A stretch of DNA of 64,000 nucleotides, taken from NCBI GenBank assembly GCA_022592435.1, contig JABYQS010000018.1:1-64000 (forward strand), read 5' to 3'. Origin of the DNA: Cerioporus squamosus. Its lineage: Eukaryota; Basidiomycota; Agaricomycetes; Polyporales; Polyporaceae. The notes below the pieces were generated by a model. It saw nothing but the letters and a program-made list of their open reading frames with translations. It was not told the DNA's origin and searched no databases. Positions 47,866 through 59,204 of the stretch are shown piece by piece. How positions within the stretch are numbered: position 1 is the stretch's first letter; every line of letters starts with the position of its first letter. The position numbers were made by a program, and so were the translations under genes.

Positions 47866-48591
47866 GACGGTCGTGCTCAGCGTGCTCGACGTGCTCGACG
47901 TGCCCAACGACGATGGCAGCAGAGTAACGGGGCGGCGGGTGGGGGAAAGGTCCAACCTCGCGCTACTTATTAATGGGGTACTAGATTCTAGATCCAGGGA
48001 GTTTAAACTCAGGCAGCGGGAGATTACGGGTTGGGTAAGTAGACGCGGCTGGAGTAAGTAAATTGTCATACAAGATAGTAAACAACTTCCATCGGAGTTA
48101 AACTCCGTCGAGTTCCGACTATCGGTAATATCGAAAATGAGTAACCCTCTCCTCGTCATCGGGCGGACAACCCAGGACATACGGAGCGAGACGGAAATGA
48201 TATATGCGATAGACGGAGAATGCAGGAACTTCAATATCAAGTATGTAGGTTGAGGAAAAACTTCAGGAAGAGGCAAGCGTCGAGTGAGGCAACGTGCAAA
48301 TACCTACAATACCTCACCGACAAGCACTGTAAACGAGACGAAACGAAACCTTGTCGAGCACGAGGAGACTACGCAATGTTGGCCGATACTCGGTCCAAGG
48401 AACAACAGAAGAGGTCTATAGTCTCATTATCAAGGATGGTATCAGCGTGCCCAAGGTACAGTAATGTCACCGAAAATCATCGAGCTCCCTCGACGACCGG
48501 CGCATGTAGACGTCCAATTCAAAATCTTCACTTCTAGTAGACTAGTCCAACCCATAATCCCACGTCCCATACGCGCCAAGACAAAGGCAAA
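47866..48591. other. Intergenic region between UGDH and LCB2
   Basis: The LCB2 frame stays open upstream to about 48276 but without family resemblance; no separate gene is recognised. Confidence 0.5.
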
Positions 48592-50653
48592 TCAGAGGCG
48601 GTCGCCGCGTCCAATGACCTTGACCTGTATCGCACGCTCGATGTCAGTCACGAGTACACCGGGGGAGGAGGGAGAGAAAAGTGTGCGACACTCACAGTAA
48701 ACCCAATCTTCTTGAGCGCGTCGACGTCGAGGATCATGCGGCCGTCAAAGACGAACGCGGGCTTCGACATCTGGTTGTACACCGTCTGCCAGTCAATCTC
48801 CTTGAACTCCTTCCACTCGGTCGCGATCACGATCGCCTCCTTCTGCTTGCACGCATCCAGAGCGTTGTGGACGATGGTGACATGCTTCTTGATCGTCTCG
48901 AGCGGCGTGGTCGGCAACGCCTCCTGCAGGTCCTGCCAGATCTGCGCCTCCTCGACCTTGGGGTCGTAGATGGTCACGTACGCACGCTCCAGGAGGAAGT
49001 CACGGATGAGCGTGATGGCAGCCGACTCGCGAGTGTCGCCGGTGTCCGCCTTGAAGGCGAAACCGAGAACAGCGAGGTGCTACACCGAATTTTCATGTCA
49101 GCATTGCATAGGGGCGACCAAATATCTGCATACGTGCCTTGCCGGTGATGGTGTTGAAGAGCGTGTCGACAACCGTCTTCGAGAAACGAGCCTTCTGGTA
49201 CTCGTTCATCTCGACGACCTGCCTCCAGTACGCAGCAACCTGAGGGAGGTGCAGAGACTCCGAGAGGTATACGAGGTTGAGGATATCCTTCTGGAAACAG
49301 GAGCCGCCGAAGCCAACGGAAGCGCGCAGGAATTTGGGACCGATACGCGAGTCGTAGCCGACAGCGTTCGCAACCTCCTCGATGTTCGCGCCAGTCGCCT
49401 CGCAGATGGCGGAGAGCGCGTTGACCGAAGAGATACGTTGGGCAAGCATGGCGTTGGCAGCGAGCTTGGAGAGCTCGGAAGACCAGAGGCCGACAGTGAG
49501 GATACGTTCCCGCCTGATATGTGGTCAGTCATCGGTACTGAAATGTCACAAGCATAAGGCAGGCGTGGCAATGGTGGAAACTGGTAGAGCCATTGCACAC
49601 GTCCGATAAGGTCGGGGAAAACACATATTACCGGCCTAACGCTGATACGAAACGCATGTATGGGCGCATATATGGAGGTGTAACAGGTGTTCGTTACCGC
49701 GAACCTATTGGCAGTTGGCATGATGTCCCAGCAAGCGTTCCGATGATTTGGCATATGCAGCTTGCGTGGTATGACGGGTAGTGACAATGGATGCGGAAAA
49801 GAGACAGAGCATCCAAAAAGGCGACACTCACGGTACCCAGTTTGCGTAAACCTCCGCCAGAGAGGCGCATGCGTCCTTGCCCTCTTGAGTCTGCAGCGAA
49901 CCAATCAGGACACGGTCGGGGGCGAAGAGGTCGTTGATAGCCGTTCCCTCAGCCAGGAATTCAGGGTTGGAGAGGATGTCGAAGCGGCATCCGGGCTTGG
50001 AGTTGGCCTCGAGGATCGTGCGCATCGACTCGGCCGTCCTGCATGGCACGGTCGACTTCTCGACGACGATCTTCGAGGAGTTCGCGACGGCGGCGATGCG
50101 GCGCGTAGCGGACTCGACATAGCTGCAAAGCACATGGTGGGAGGAGAGAGAGGAGCGTGAGTACCCAATCCAGCAGCTGAGCTGGCTATATGCGGACGCA
50201 CTTGAGATCTGCAGCAAAGCCGGCTCCGACACCGGACTTCTTGGTGGGAGTGTTGACCGACACGAAAATCAGGTCCGCCTCGCGAATGCCCTTGTCGACG
50301 TCGGTCGAGAAGAAGAGGTTGCGGCCGCGGCACCCGCGAACGACGTCCTCCAGCCCGGGCTCGTAGATGGGAAGCTTGAAGTCGGGGCTGTTCCACGCGT
50401 CGACACGCGCCTGGTTGAGGTCGACGATGGTGACCTGGATGTGGGGGCACTTCAACGCGATTACCGCGCATGTCGGGCCACCTTGACGTGGACATAAGAC
50501 CCCTGTGCGCGTCGCGAACGCGTGAACAAGCACTCACCGACGTATCCAGCACCGACTACGCGACATCGATGTCTCCGTGAGTGCCACATCTCGACGCATA
50601 TACCGATCTCGCGACGTACTGCAGCAGATTTTGGTAACCTTGACGGGGGCCAT
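48592..50653 (-). CDS. UGD1: UDP-glucose 6-dehydrogenase
   Basis: Cytosolic NAD-dependent enzyme oxidising UDP-glucose to UDP-glucuronate, precursor of xylose- and glucuronate-containing wall and capsule polymers. The start at 50653 ([11 protein letters not shown]) runs, after a short intron, into the NAD-binding [16 protein letters not shown]. Then come [34 protein letters not shown], the catalytic-cysteine motif [32 protein letters not shown] and [13 protein letters not shown]. The last short exon ends VIGRGDRL at 48592-48594. One intron, between NWVP and RERILTVG, is much longer (about 310 nt) than the others. Sequence motifs and length are typical of the family. Confidence 0.95.
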
Positions 50654-53523
50654 GGTGGACGAAGATGAGGACGATAAGGAGGCGGGGAGGCTGCGGGTTT
50701 ATATGGTGGTGGTACGCGATGAAGAGAACGGGCCCGGCTTGGCCAGTGCCGTCAGCGCCCCGCGTGGAACCTCCTCGTTTCGGGGCACTGTTCGTCCCCT
50801 CTAAAACACTTCTCAATCTCCATCTAGATGTCTTACTCAATCCAACATGCTTGCTAGAGCAGTTGTGCTACTGTGCGCAGCGGTCTGCGCTGTGTGCCTT
50901 CTCAGTTGGCTCCCATCGATGCAACACATGAAAAGCAGTTTTACGACCAGACAACGACAACTATCACATTAATCCCGCAGTACTCTAGGTGTCATCGAAC
51001 GCGGATGCAACAGGCCGGAACAACTAGTTGACGTCGGAGTTCGCGACGGAAGAGCTTGGATCGACCTGGCTGCGTCTGATAGGACGGCGGTCCTTGACCG
51101 CAGGGAAGGTGAAATCAGTGCCGTAGAGAAGATACGGGCGCATCATCCATTCGACAGACCGACTAAGCGTGCCCGAATCCTGCGCGCACAAAGGAATAGC
51201 GATGACAAGCGTATACACGAGCTTGGGAAAGATGACTAGACCCGGGAAACTTCACGTTAGCCCGCCGACTCTGCCTACCGCCAACGTCAGCGTCGCCGTA
51301 ATCCAGATGACCGCAAACTCACTACAAAGCGAGACTCCTCGTACGAGCGATGCGTGCGCGATTCGATAGGTGCGGATCCTACGTCAGTCGTCGCAGGTTT
51401 GGCCGGGTTCCCGCACTTGCCCTGCGTCCGAGTGCGCTCCGCATCCGAGCTCGGACTCTGGAGTTTCTCTGGAGCGACTCGATCTGTACTTCTTTGACGC
51501 ACTTCTAGCCACAAGTTATCGCCAAGCATTGAACATTTGACTGGGTACGGCGAGGCCTATGTATTCAGTGCATGCCGAGCCGAGCGGTCTCGTAAGACCG
51601 TCGAGCGCCCAGGGCAGGCGGCCTAGATTGCGGGGAACTGCACATGAACGGACCAGGCTGAACATGTTGTGTGAGGAAGAGCATGGACAGTGAGTGAGAG
51701 AACGTTGGGGGACGCACCAGCCGCGTAGCTTGAGGAGACCTAGGTGGCTGCCTAGGTCCTGGGCGGATCTATACGGTGCATGTTGGGGTCAGATGGTTAC
51801 GTACCTCGGACGCTTTGTATGCGCGCTGCTTGCCAGGTGCAACGCAGCGTGTATCGAAAGCTGTTGGAAGCTCCATGGGGGGATGTTGGGCCAACCGCAC
51901 GGTGGCGGGGGAAGCGTGCCAACCTGCAAACATGCTGGAGGTGACATTCGCTTCCTACGACCCTGCTTCACGTTCATCTGGTCTAGTACTTACGTCCGGA
52001 ATCGCAGGGTCCCCAAACGGCGCGCCTCCATCAGACCAATGCTTCCCTTCAATTGTTAACACAGAACGACAGGGAGACTGAGGAAGGCGGCACTCACAGC
52101 ATGATGCATGCCGCCCGCGACGCGATGGGCATGCCCGCCGAGTATGACCTCACCTGCAGTCCATCCGCCGTGCCCGCGATCGACCATGACCATAACTTCC
52201 GCTCGCGACCATCCCAAGAATGTACCCACACCGGCCGTACTTGTCGATCTCAAGAACCGCGGATAGGTAGAACAAATGGCGAGGTTCCTGCTTGAGGACT
52301 TCCGTTGCTCTGTTTTGACGACGTGATGGGCGACATGGTTTCTGCAAGGCAAAACAAAGTGTATTCCGGCATTGGCCTGGTCAACGGTTCATCGGGTGTA
52401 CAAGCATGCCGACGAGAGACAGCAAGTACTTGAGCAGGGCATCTGACAAGATGAGGGTATGTAGCTGAGCGTCGCGATTGGAGGGTCTGGCGTCGGGGCC
52501 GAGGAGAGCGGACCTGGGCGCCCTCGAGCAGGACCCCGAAGATCCCTCGTGGATCTGGTGGGACCCTGAGAACCGGTTTCTGCCGGGGGACTTGGGAGCT
52601 GGCCACCACGCCCACAGCGCAGGTATGATCTCGACTGTCGCGTCATGGGACCCACAGTCAACGATCATAAGCTTTGTCCTCAGGACTTGAAGTAAGTACG
52701 CATGGGTAAGAGCAGTGACCAGGTCGTGCAAGAGTACAGAACTCATCGCGAACCGTGCCACCTCCGACCAAAATTGCAGATCATGCGGACTCCGACCGTC
52801 GGAGTACTGGGTGCAGCTGTGATGGTTCACTCGCGGAGGATACAACGCTCTGATAGACGACCCGTCTTCCACGACTATACCATATCTGTTCCAGCCGATA
52901 CATCGTTGGCCCTGCAGCAATTGGTAACCACGCCAACCCTGCACCGGGACCCGGTTGCCTTGGTTTGTTTGTGAGTTTCCAAGTGCTTTAAGTTTATAAC
53001 GTCGTTGCAGCGACTCGCTCGTCATCTGCAGAACGGTGCAGAATTCAAGACAAATATCTACCAAATGTCGCGCGTGCACAACGGGACGCGGGCGTCATCC
53101 TTGGGATTCTAGCTCGTAAGTACGGCACAAAGGGATCGCTCGAAGGGTCGCATAGTCTTCTATCTGGATGTCGGGACTCGGGACTCGCCTCGCTCGGCTG
53201 TACCATCGCATCGCGATGCGTCCGTCGAGGTCGACCGACTCGACGGGTCTCTCCTCCCCGGGACGCGAATTCGGATGTGAAAACCCCCTCCCCCGGCCAC
53301 CAAGGCTCAAGCTTCAAGGCGCGACCGCCATTCCCGCCGGATCGCTAAAGGACATACCTCACTAGCGCATTTCTGCAGACTCCTCGTGGATTTCACTGAT
53401 AATTCAGATGCCCCCGCAGCGGGGTCGGTATGCGAGTACTCCGCTTAGCAGAATGTACATAAGGCCCCCGACTCCGGATCGAGCACCTGTCCGCCCCTTC
53501 CCTGCGACCGTGCGCACCAACTA
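50654..53523. other. Gene-poor 2.9-kb region, possibly a decayed membrane-protein gene
   Basis: A minus-strand reading at about 51340-51024 gives EFAVIWITATLTLA and, after a possible intron, IFPKLVYTLVIAIPLC followed by a hydrophilic tail ending at 51024-51026. This looks like the last membrane segments of a multi-pass protein. Further upstream (52.1-53.1 kb) open frames exist but cannot be joined to it. I cannot tell a real gene from a remnant. Confidence 0.3.
50697..50704 (-). promoter_or_regulatory. Candidate TATA box of UGD1
   Basis: The plus-strand run ttatatgg reads CCATATAA on the minus strand, about 45 bp above the start at 50653. Confidence 0.35.
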
Positions 53524-55842
53524 GATGGCGTCGATCAACCCTCCGACGCCCGCCGCACATGCACATGTCCCGGAGCTCCAGCAGTACATAGGCGCCATAC
53601 GAGACGTCCGTGTTGCGAACCTGTGTAACGGTGAGTTCCCCGTGATTCCTGGTCACACGAGGCCTTCAGGCAGCTGAGTTCTGTTCATGATATCTACGTG
53701 TAGTTGCGGCTGCTGCGTGGCTCGCGTACGACATCTGCATAACATTCCAACAGGAGGTGAGTTCGAGTATCGCGTACAGGTTATCCTTCAGACCGTGCCT
53801 GACTTGATTCCAGGTCTCGCTCGTCTGGAGGTACGTCTCAAGAGGGTCCTGAGGGGCGTTCTTGTTGAGCTAGGAAGTATAACGTAGGGCGAAGTGGTCA
53901 ATTCCGAAGGTCCTTTACTTCCTTGTACGATATTACACTTTAATATCACTACTGTGAGTCTCATCCGCTCTCGTACTCCATATTGGTTAACGAACTCAAC
54001 CGGCGCGCCCGCAGGATGATGCTTGCGGGTGCGTGATCCTTCCTCAGGAAGGGCAAGCGGAGCTCTGATAGGCTCTGGGATGCATCACAGTCGCAAACAG
54101 CCTCTCCGTGCCTGTATCAGTGAGCATTCCTCCCCTGTCGGGCGGCGACGTCGAGACGCTGACCGCTCAGTACTAGTTGTAACACCGCTCCATTCACACT
54201 GTTTCGCCGTCTCTGCTGACAGCCTCATTTCGCAAGTTGCAGGCATTGGATGTGGTACAATACATAGTGCGTTTCCTACTATCTCTTGAACCTCCGCTCC
54301 TTACACGACCTTTCTTTAGCAATGGCACCCTACTACCTGCTGTCTTAGGGGAAGCCATGTTCCTCATGCGACTCTACGCTTCATACCAGCGTAGCAAGCT
54401 AGGTGCGTCGTATGCCCCTCTACTACCGTATTGGAAGCCTTACTCTTCCGTGAATCCAGTTCTTGTTCTGATTTGCTGTCTCTATGCAAGTACGTCCTCG
54501 CTTCGTGTCGTCACTGTTCTCTCATGTCAACGTAACGCGGCCGCGCCTTAAAGTTCAGATCCTTGTGAGTACCCACTAGTTGCAAGGAGCTACGAATTCG
54601 CGAACCCTGAAGCACGATTGGCCCCGGAAGATTGGATTTACTACCGCCACGCTCATTCTTTTATCCCTCAAAGTTATCGAACGACCTCCAAGCGTTCCAC
54701 TTCCCGGTTGTCTCGTGATGCCGCCGCACGAGAACCAACTGTCCGCTGCCTCATGGTGAACGCCACTCCCTGCATCAAGTGCACGAAAACCCTCGCTGAC
54801 TGCTGACTATCTATCGCACAGGGGCTTCGCAATGTTCACAACGTGTGCGTTCAACTTGCTGCCCGGAGAGATTCGACGCGGTTGCTCATCTCGAGTACAG
54901 GCAGCTACTTCGTGCTGATCTTGAGCAAGTTTACGTACAACGTTTCGCTGCGGCGGGAGTGGCGCAAGGCTAACCAAGTTCCGCTCTTCGACCTTCCGAC
55001 CATCAGCCCGCTCATCTACTCGTTCCTGCGGGACAGCGCATTCTACTTCTTCCTGTGCGTATTCGACAGTCTTCTTATGGTCAATGTTTCTGACGGCTCT
55101 TTCTCTTCATCCTCATCCCGTTATGCGCCTCACAGGGTCTTCGGTATGCGAATTTTCGTACCATCCCGTTCACCATGGTCTCGCTCACGCGCATCGACAG
55201 CGGGGAACATGATGAACCTCATCTTCCAGCTCAAGTTCCCAGGTCGCCCCATGCTCTCTATTGGCACCTTGTAAGTTGTGGGTGACGTCCCATATCCTCT
55301 TTGCCAAGCCACTTCTCACCCGGGGACCTCTACAGCTGGCTTGCTGCCATCTACGCCGTATCCGTACGTCTCACTCCGTTCCCTGCACCTACGCGTCTGC
55401 TCATTCGAACTCGGATCGACTGCAGGCATCACGACTGTGCCTCAACACACGCGAGTCGCTGCGCCACGGGCCAGGCGAAGGCGATTGGGACACAATTTGG
55501 TTCGACGACATCGAGCTGCACGAACGCCCCAGTGCAGCGCATGCGAGCAATCGCATCCGCGAAGTCCTCCCCCTCGCACCTCCTCGGGACTGCAAGTCCC
55601 CGATGGTGACGTTCGCGCAGGGCGTCTCGGGCAGGCAGCTCAGCCTGCAACGTGATAGTGATTTATTTTGCTCCTCGGTGCATAGCACGCATGCTGACGT
55701 GTACGTGCTAGCGTTCGAATCCGACAGGAAACGCGAACCCCAGACGCCTGTGTCGATCGAGACGCGGCAGTCAGAAGATGACTATGGGCTGATTGCTGTC
55801 GCGCCATGGATCATCCTCGAGCGCCCCGAAAGGAGCCCATAG
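53524..55842 (+). CDS. DUF6533-domain membrane protein B
   Basis: Multi-pass membrane protein of unknown function, paralogous to the gene at 34743-36940. It starts at 53524 (MASINPPTPAAHAHVPELQQ) and continues IRDVRVANLCN, VAAAAWLAYDICITFQQE, VSLVW and KWSIPKVLYFLVRYYTLISL, the classic DUF6533 signature. Later exons give GEAMFLMRLYASYQRSK, SYFVLILSKFTYNVSLRR, SPLIYSFLRDSAFYFFL and the cytosolic block SRLCLNTRESLRHG. The tail ends VAPWIILERPERSP at 55840-55842. A last intron in the tail (GTGATTT...GCTAG) occupies the same place as in protein A. Exons between 53.95 and 54.85 kb are only partly resolved. Confidence 0.65.
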
Positions 55843-56144
55843 CCTCTGTGTGCCTACTGTCACCTGTGTATGGAGTTGCTGGCTCGGACGATCGGATGTG
55901 TTGTAAGCGTAGTCTTGGTGCTCTAGTCTTTTGTTCGCATTGCTCTCGATACCTGCTGCATCCCTATTCCGTATACCGACAGTGCCAATGTAGATGTAGC
56001 TTACATTCCCCTGTCGTGATGGACTCGGACGTTTCGCAACACGAATATCAGGCGATCGCACAGAGCTTCCACTGACGGTGGGGAAGGTGACTTCATCTCG
56101 GGGACGGACTCTTGCAACCGCTACACGCAAGCGAGCATGAGCGC

Positions 56145-57500
56145 TCAGATGGAGAGCTCGTACACGTACGCCAGGGCAACCTTCGCGAACTCCAGCGAGT
56201 GGGACCACGAGAAACCCTTAACGGAGGTCAAATCGCCGATGCCGTGGATGTTCGGGTTGTCGTCGCCGGTGATGGCCTCGTACAGCATGCCGGTTGTGTA
56301 GCCCTGCTTGTACCAGCTCGCGTGGTCCGAGCAAGCGTATCCGCACTGATCAAGTCGCACTTCGTTAGCACCGCTTCCGAGTAAGTGATAGTCGTGCAAC
56401 ACTTACAGCAGTATCCATCGCCCAGTCAAGCGTGGAGTACGCGTCGACGAGCTGCTTCAGGAACGCGGTCAAGCCCGAGTCGATGTAATCCGCCTCGAGG
56501 GCGATGACCTCCTTCGAGCCCGGCGCGAAGTACGCCGTCATGTCGAGCTCGAGGAACGCCTTGATCGACGTGCCCTTGCTCTTGTAGCTCTTCGCGATGT
56601 CCTGACTCCCGAGCAGGCCCGCCTCCTCGCCCGAGTACCAGTGGAGCTCGACCGGGGTCGACGGCTGAAAGTCCGACGCGACGAGTGCGCGGAAGATCTC
56701 GATGAGGTTCACCGTGCCCGAGCCGTCGTCGTCTGCGCCAGGGGCGCGGCCGCTCGAGGGGCTGTTGAGGTTGATGGAGTCTTCGTGCGCGCCGAGGACG
56801 GTGAGAGCCCCGGAGGATTTTCCAGGAATGTGTGCGATTACGGAGAATTGCTGCCAAGAGTGATTGAACTTGGTGATAGTGATGTCGTCGCGGTCAGCGG
56901 CGAGCTGGAGGATGATGGTGTCAGATCCGATGCATGCGGTCCATGGCAAAGTGTTTCCCCACCTGAGTGATGGTGTCAAAGATCCATTGAGAGGCTGCCT
57001 TCCCGGTGGAGCTCGTGTAGTACCGGTTGTTGTACGACGTGAGGGTAGACAGGTACGACTGCATGTTCGAAGTCGAGAGTGTCTTGAGGATGGGCGTCAC
57101 CTCGGAGGAGTGCGACGGCGCCGGGACTGAGCAGCAGGGTAAACGTCATTGATATGCACTTGGTGCGATTAAAACTTACAAGAGGCGAGCGGCTTGAGCT
57201 TGGAGACTGTAACTTCCTCCTCGGGTTCATACACCTCCGTCACGTCAAACTGAACACGTCTCATCAGTCTTCTCTGCGTTTAGTCATTGGCACAGCGAAT
57301 GTACTCACGAAGTGGACGTTGGCACGGAGAAGTTCAAGCTTCTCCTCCTCGGTCTTCCACACTGGAGCGGCACCCTCCTCGAGGTCCAGGAGGCGATAGC
57401 CGTTGGCGGCCATGTCCGCCAACTCCTGCGTAGTGACCGGGGCAGCGGACACCATGCTGAGCGCCACAGCAGCAAAGAGGCAGCTAGAAAGGAACTTCAT
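56145..57500 (-). CDS. Secreted M28-family aminopeptidase (leucine aminopeptidase-like)
   Basis: Zinc exopeptidase removing N-terminal residues from peptides, likely secreted for extracellular protein breakdown. The start at 57500 gives a signal peptide (FLSSCLFAAVALSMVSAAP), followed by a propeptide. The catalytic domain has the M28 metal ligands in order: VLGAHEDS (His), APGADDDGSG (Asp), YSGEEAGLLGS (Glu pair), FLELDMTAY (Asp) and NIHGIGD (His). The protein ends YVYELSI at 56145-56147. About five short introns join in phase. It resembles fungal M28E leucine aminopeptidases in length and motif spacing. The gene converges with DUF6533 protein B, 302 bp away. Confidence 0.93.
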
Positions 57501-57596
57501 CGTGGCGTTGCGGGGATCAAGGAGGAGAACGCAGGGACAACCTGACTGCTTGAACAGAGCCCTCGTTCAGGGAACCCCGTCCTTCGTTCGACCCCG

Positions 57597-57605
57597 CATT
57601 ATATA
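57597..57605 (-). promoter_or_regulatory. Candidate TATA box of the M28 aminopeptidase gene
   Basis: The run cattatatacg lies about 100 bp upstream of the start at 57500; on the minus strand it reads GTATATAATG. Confidence 0.45.
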
Positions 57606-58491
57606 CGAGTCCTGTCTGGCAACGAAGTGGAAGCGAAATCAAGGCTATATATCATGCTCTTACTTAGTGACTTATCTTACGAAGCTCCGAGACAACAGCG
57701 AGGTCCATGTCGGTGTTTGATGAAGAGCCATGCTGGTCGTAGCCGGAGAAGGCCGCCCACGCGATGCCAAGCCGAGAAGACAGGCGACACCGGCGTTTGG
57801 TGGGAAGCAACCTGAAGCAACACAACAGAAGACATCCCGTCAACGACGTTTCCGTATAGTCAGCCAAGCCGATATCGACATGTGGAATCGTGGGGGACCA
57901 ACGTGACGATCATGTTGTCGCGACTGGGTCGATAGCAGTCACTGGCAGGCGGTTGAGGGTCCGGTGCGTACGACTCCGAGACAAGGGCAGAGGTCACCCC
58001 ATTGCTTCACAAAAGATGCAAGCAGCACGTCAGCTGTCCTGTCTGAGCCTGCAACAATGAGTGATGATACGGAAGACAACAGAAGGCGAGATCTCTGCAT
58101 ACCGAGTTTTTTTTGCCATGCCACATGGCAGCCTGGTTCGATGGTATGAACCTCCCACCATGTTTCGCGCATTCACAGCAAGGCATCACTGTGGCAGTGC
58201 TCGAGGACGGGCAGAACGGTACTCAGACTTCCGGGAGCTGCCTTGCAGCCTTGGCGCATGCTCTTGTGGTTATCGTACAGTACAAAGTCAACTTTGGCGA
58301 AGACTCGGACGAACTGAGAGTTACTGACTTACTCAAAGGCAGTGCAGTGGGTAGGAGATAAGATAAGATCAATGCATTGGTCACCGACTGACTTCAACCC
58401 TTTCTCACGGGCCCGCCACTACTTATCCTGGTCCATGATGATGCTTGGAAGATGCAGCGCTGATAGCTCAGCTCTATTCTCGACCTTCAAC

Positions 58492-58515
58492 TTCAGGCCT
58501 TCAGGCCTTCAGGCT
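58492..58515 (+). repeat. Short ttcaggcc tandem repeat
   Basis: Three copies, the last imperfect (ttcaggcc, ttcaggcc, ttcaggct). Confidence 0.7.
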
Positions 58516-59204
58516 TCAGCGGATACAACCAAGTTTTCTCAACCGAGGTGAGTCTCCTACTTACTCTAATTATACTCGTGGTGTGAACATCGGTACATCT
58601 GGCCCGGCGACGAACTGCCGTGAGTTCTAGGCGAGGAGTGCGTATGACTGCGTACGCGCATGTCAGCAGCCTCCGAATCCCGAAGGATGCTCTAGCAGCT
58701 CTGAGTTCGGATTATCCCTGCTCTAAGCTCTTGTTGTGCGGTCAAACGCATCTGGCGTCAAGTGCTGCTCCACCAGTAGTATACCGCTCCTCAGCTTCTT
58801 TCGACGGCGGTGGGGACGAGCATTGGCTCTCGCTATCACAAAACAAGGGAGTTCGTCGTGCTCTGCCTTGCAGTCACCCGGCCTCTGTTCTACAGTTTCC
58901 GGACCACTCCGAGAATCTCGGATTGGACATGCTGAAGCCTGATATACATTGCCGGACCTCCACGAGTCGCCGGCAGTAAGGAACTGCGCCGTCATCCAGT
59001 GTCCACGTAACCCTATCAGAGACCTTCATATAGGAGCCGTCCAAGTGGTCTGCGGGGAGACCACGCATATTCTTCTTGACGACTCCCACCGCCTACCCAG
59101 TAGTGTCCCTGACCTGATCTCTCCAGTCTACCGTCGCCCAGCACCTTGGTCAAGGCTTGAAGAAATCAGCGAGTTCGCATTGCAAGGAGTTAAGTTCACC
59201 GAAG

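Larger units (their letters stand above)
57501..59204. other. Intergenic region with a short tandem repeat
   Basis: It separates the divergent aminopeptidase and P450 copy 9 genes. No gene is recognised. A small ttcaggcc tandem repeat sits at 58492-58515. Confidence 0.5.

Noticed and set aside
47866..48276. Upstream in-frame extension of LCB2
   Set aside because: The extra residues lack resemblance to the family and would remove all upstream promoter space; the ATG at 47865 was preferred, with uncertainty stated.
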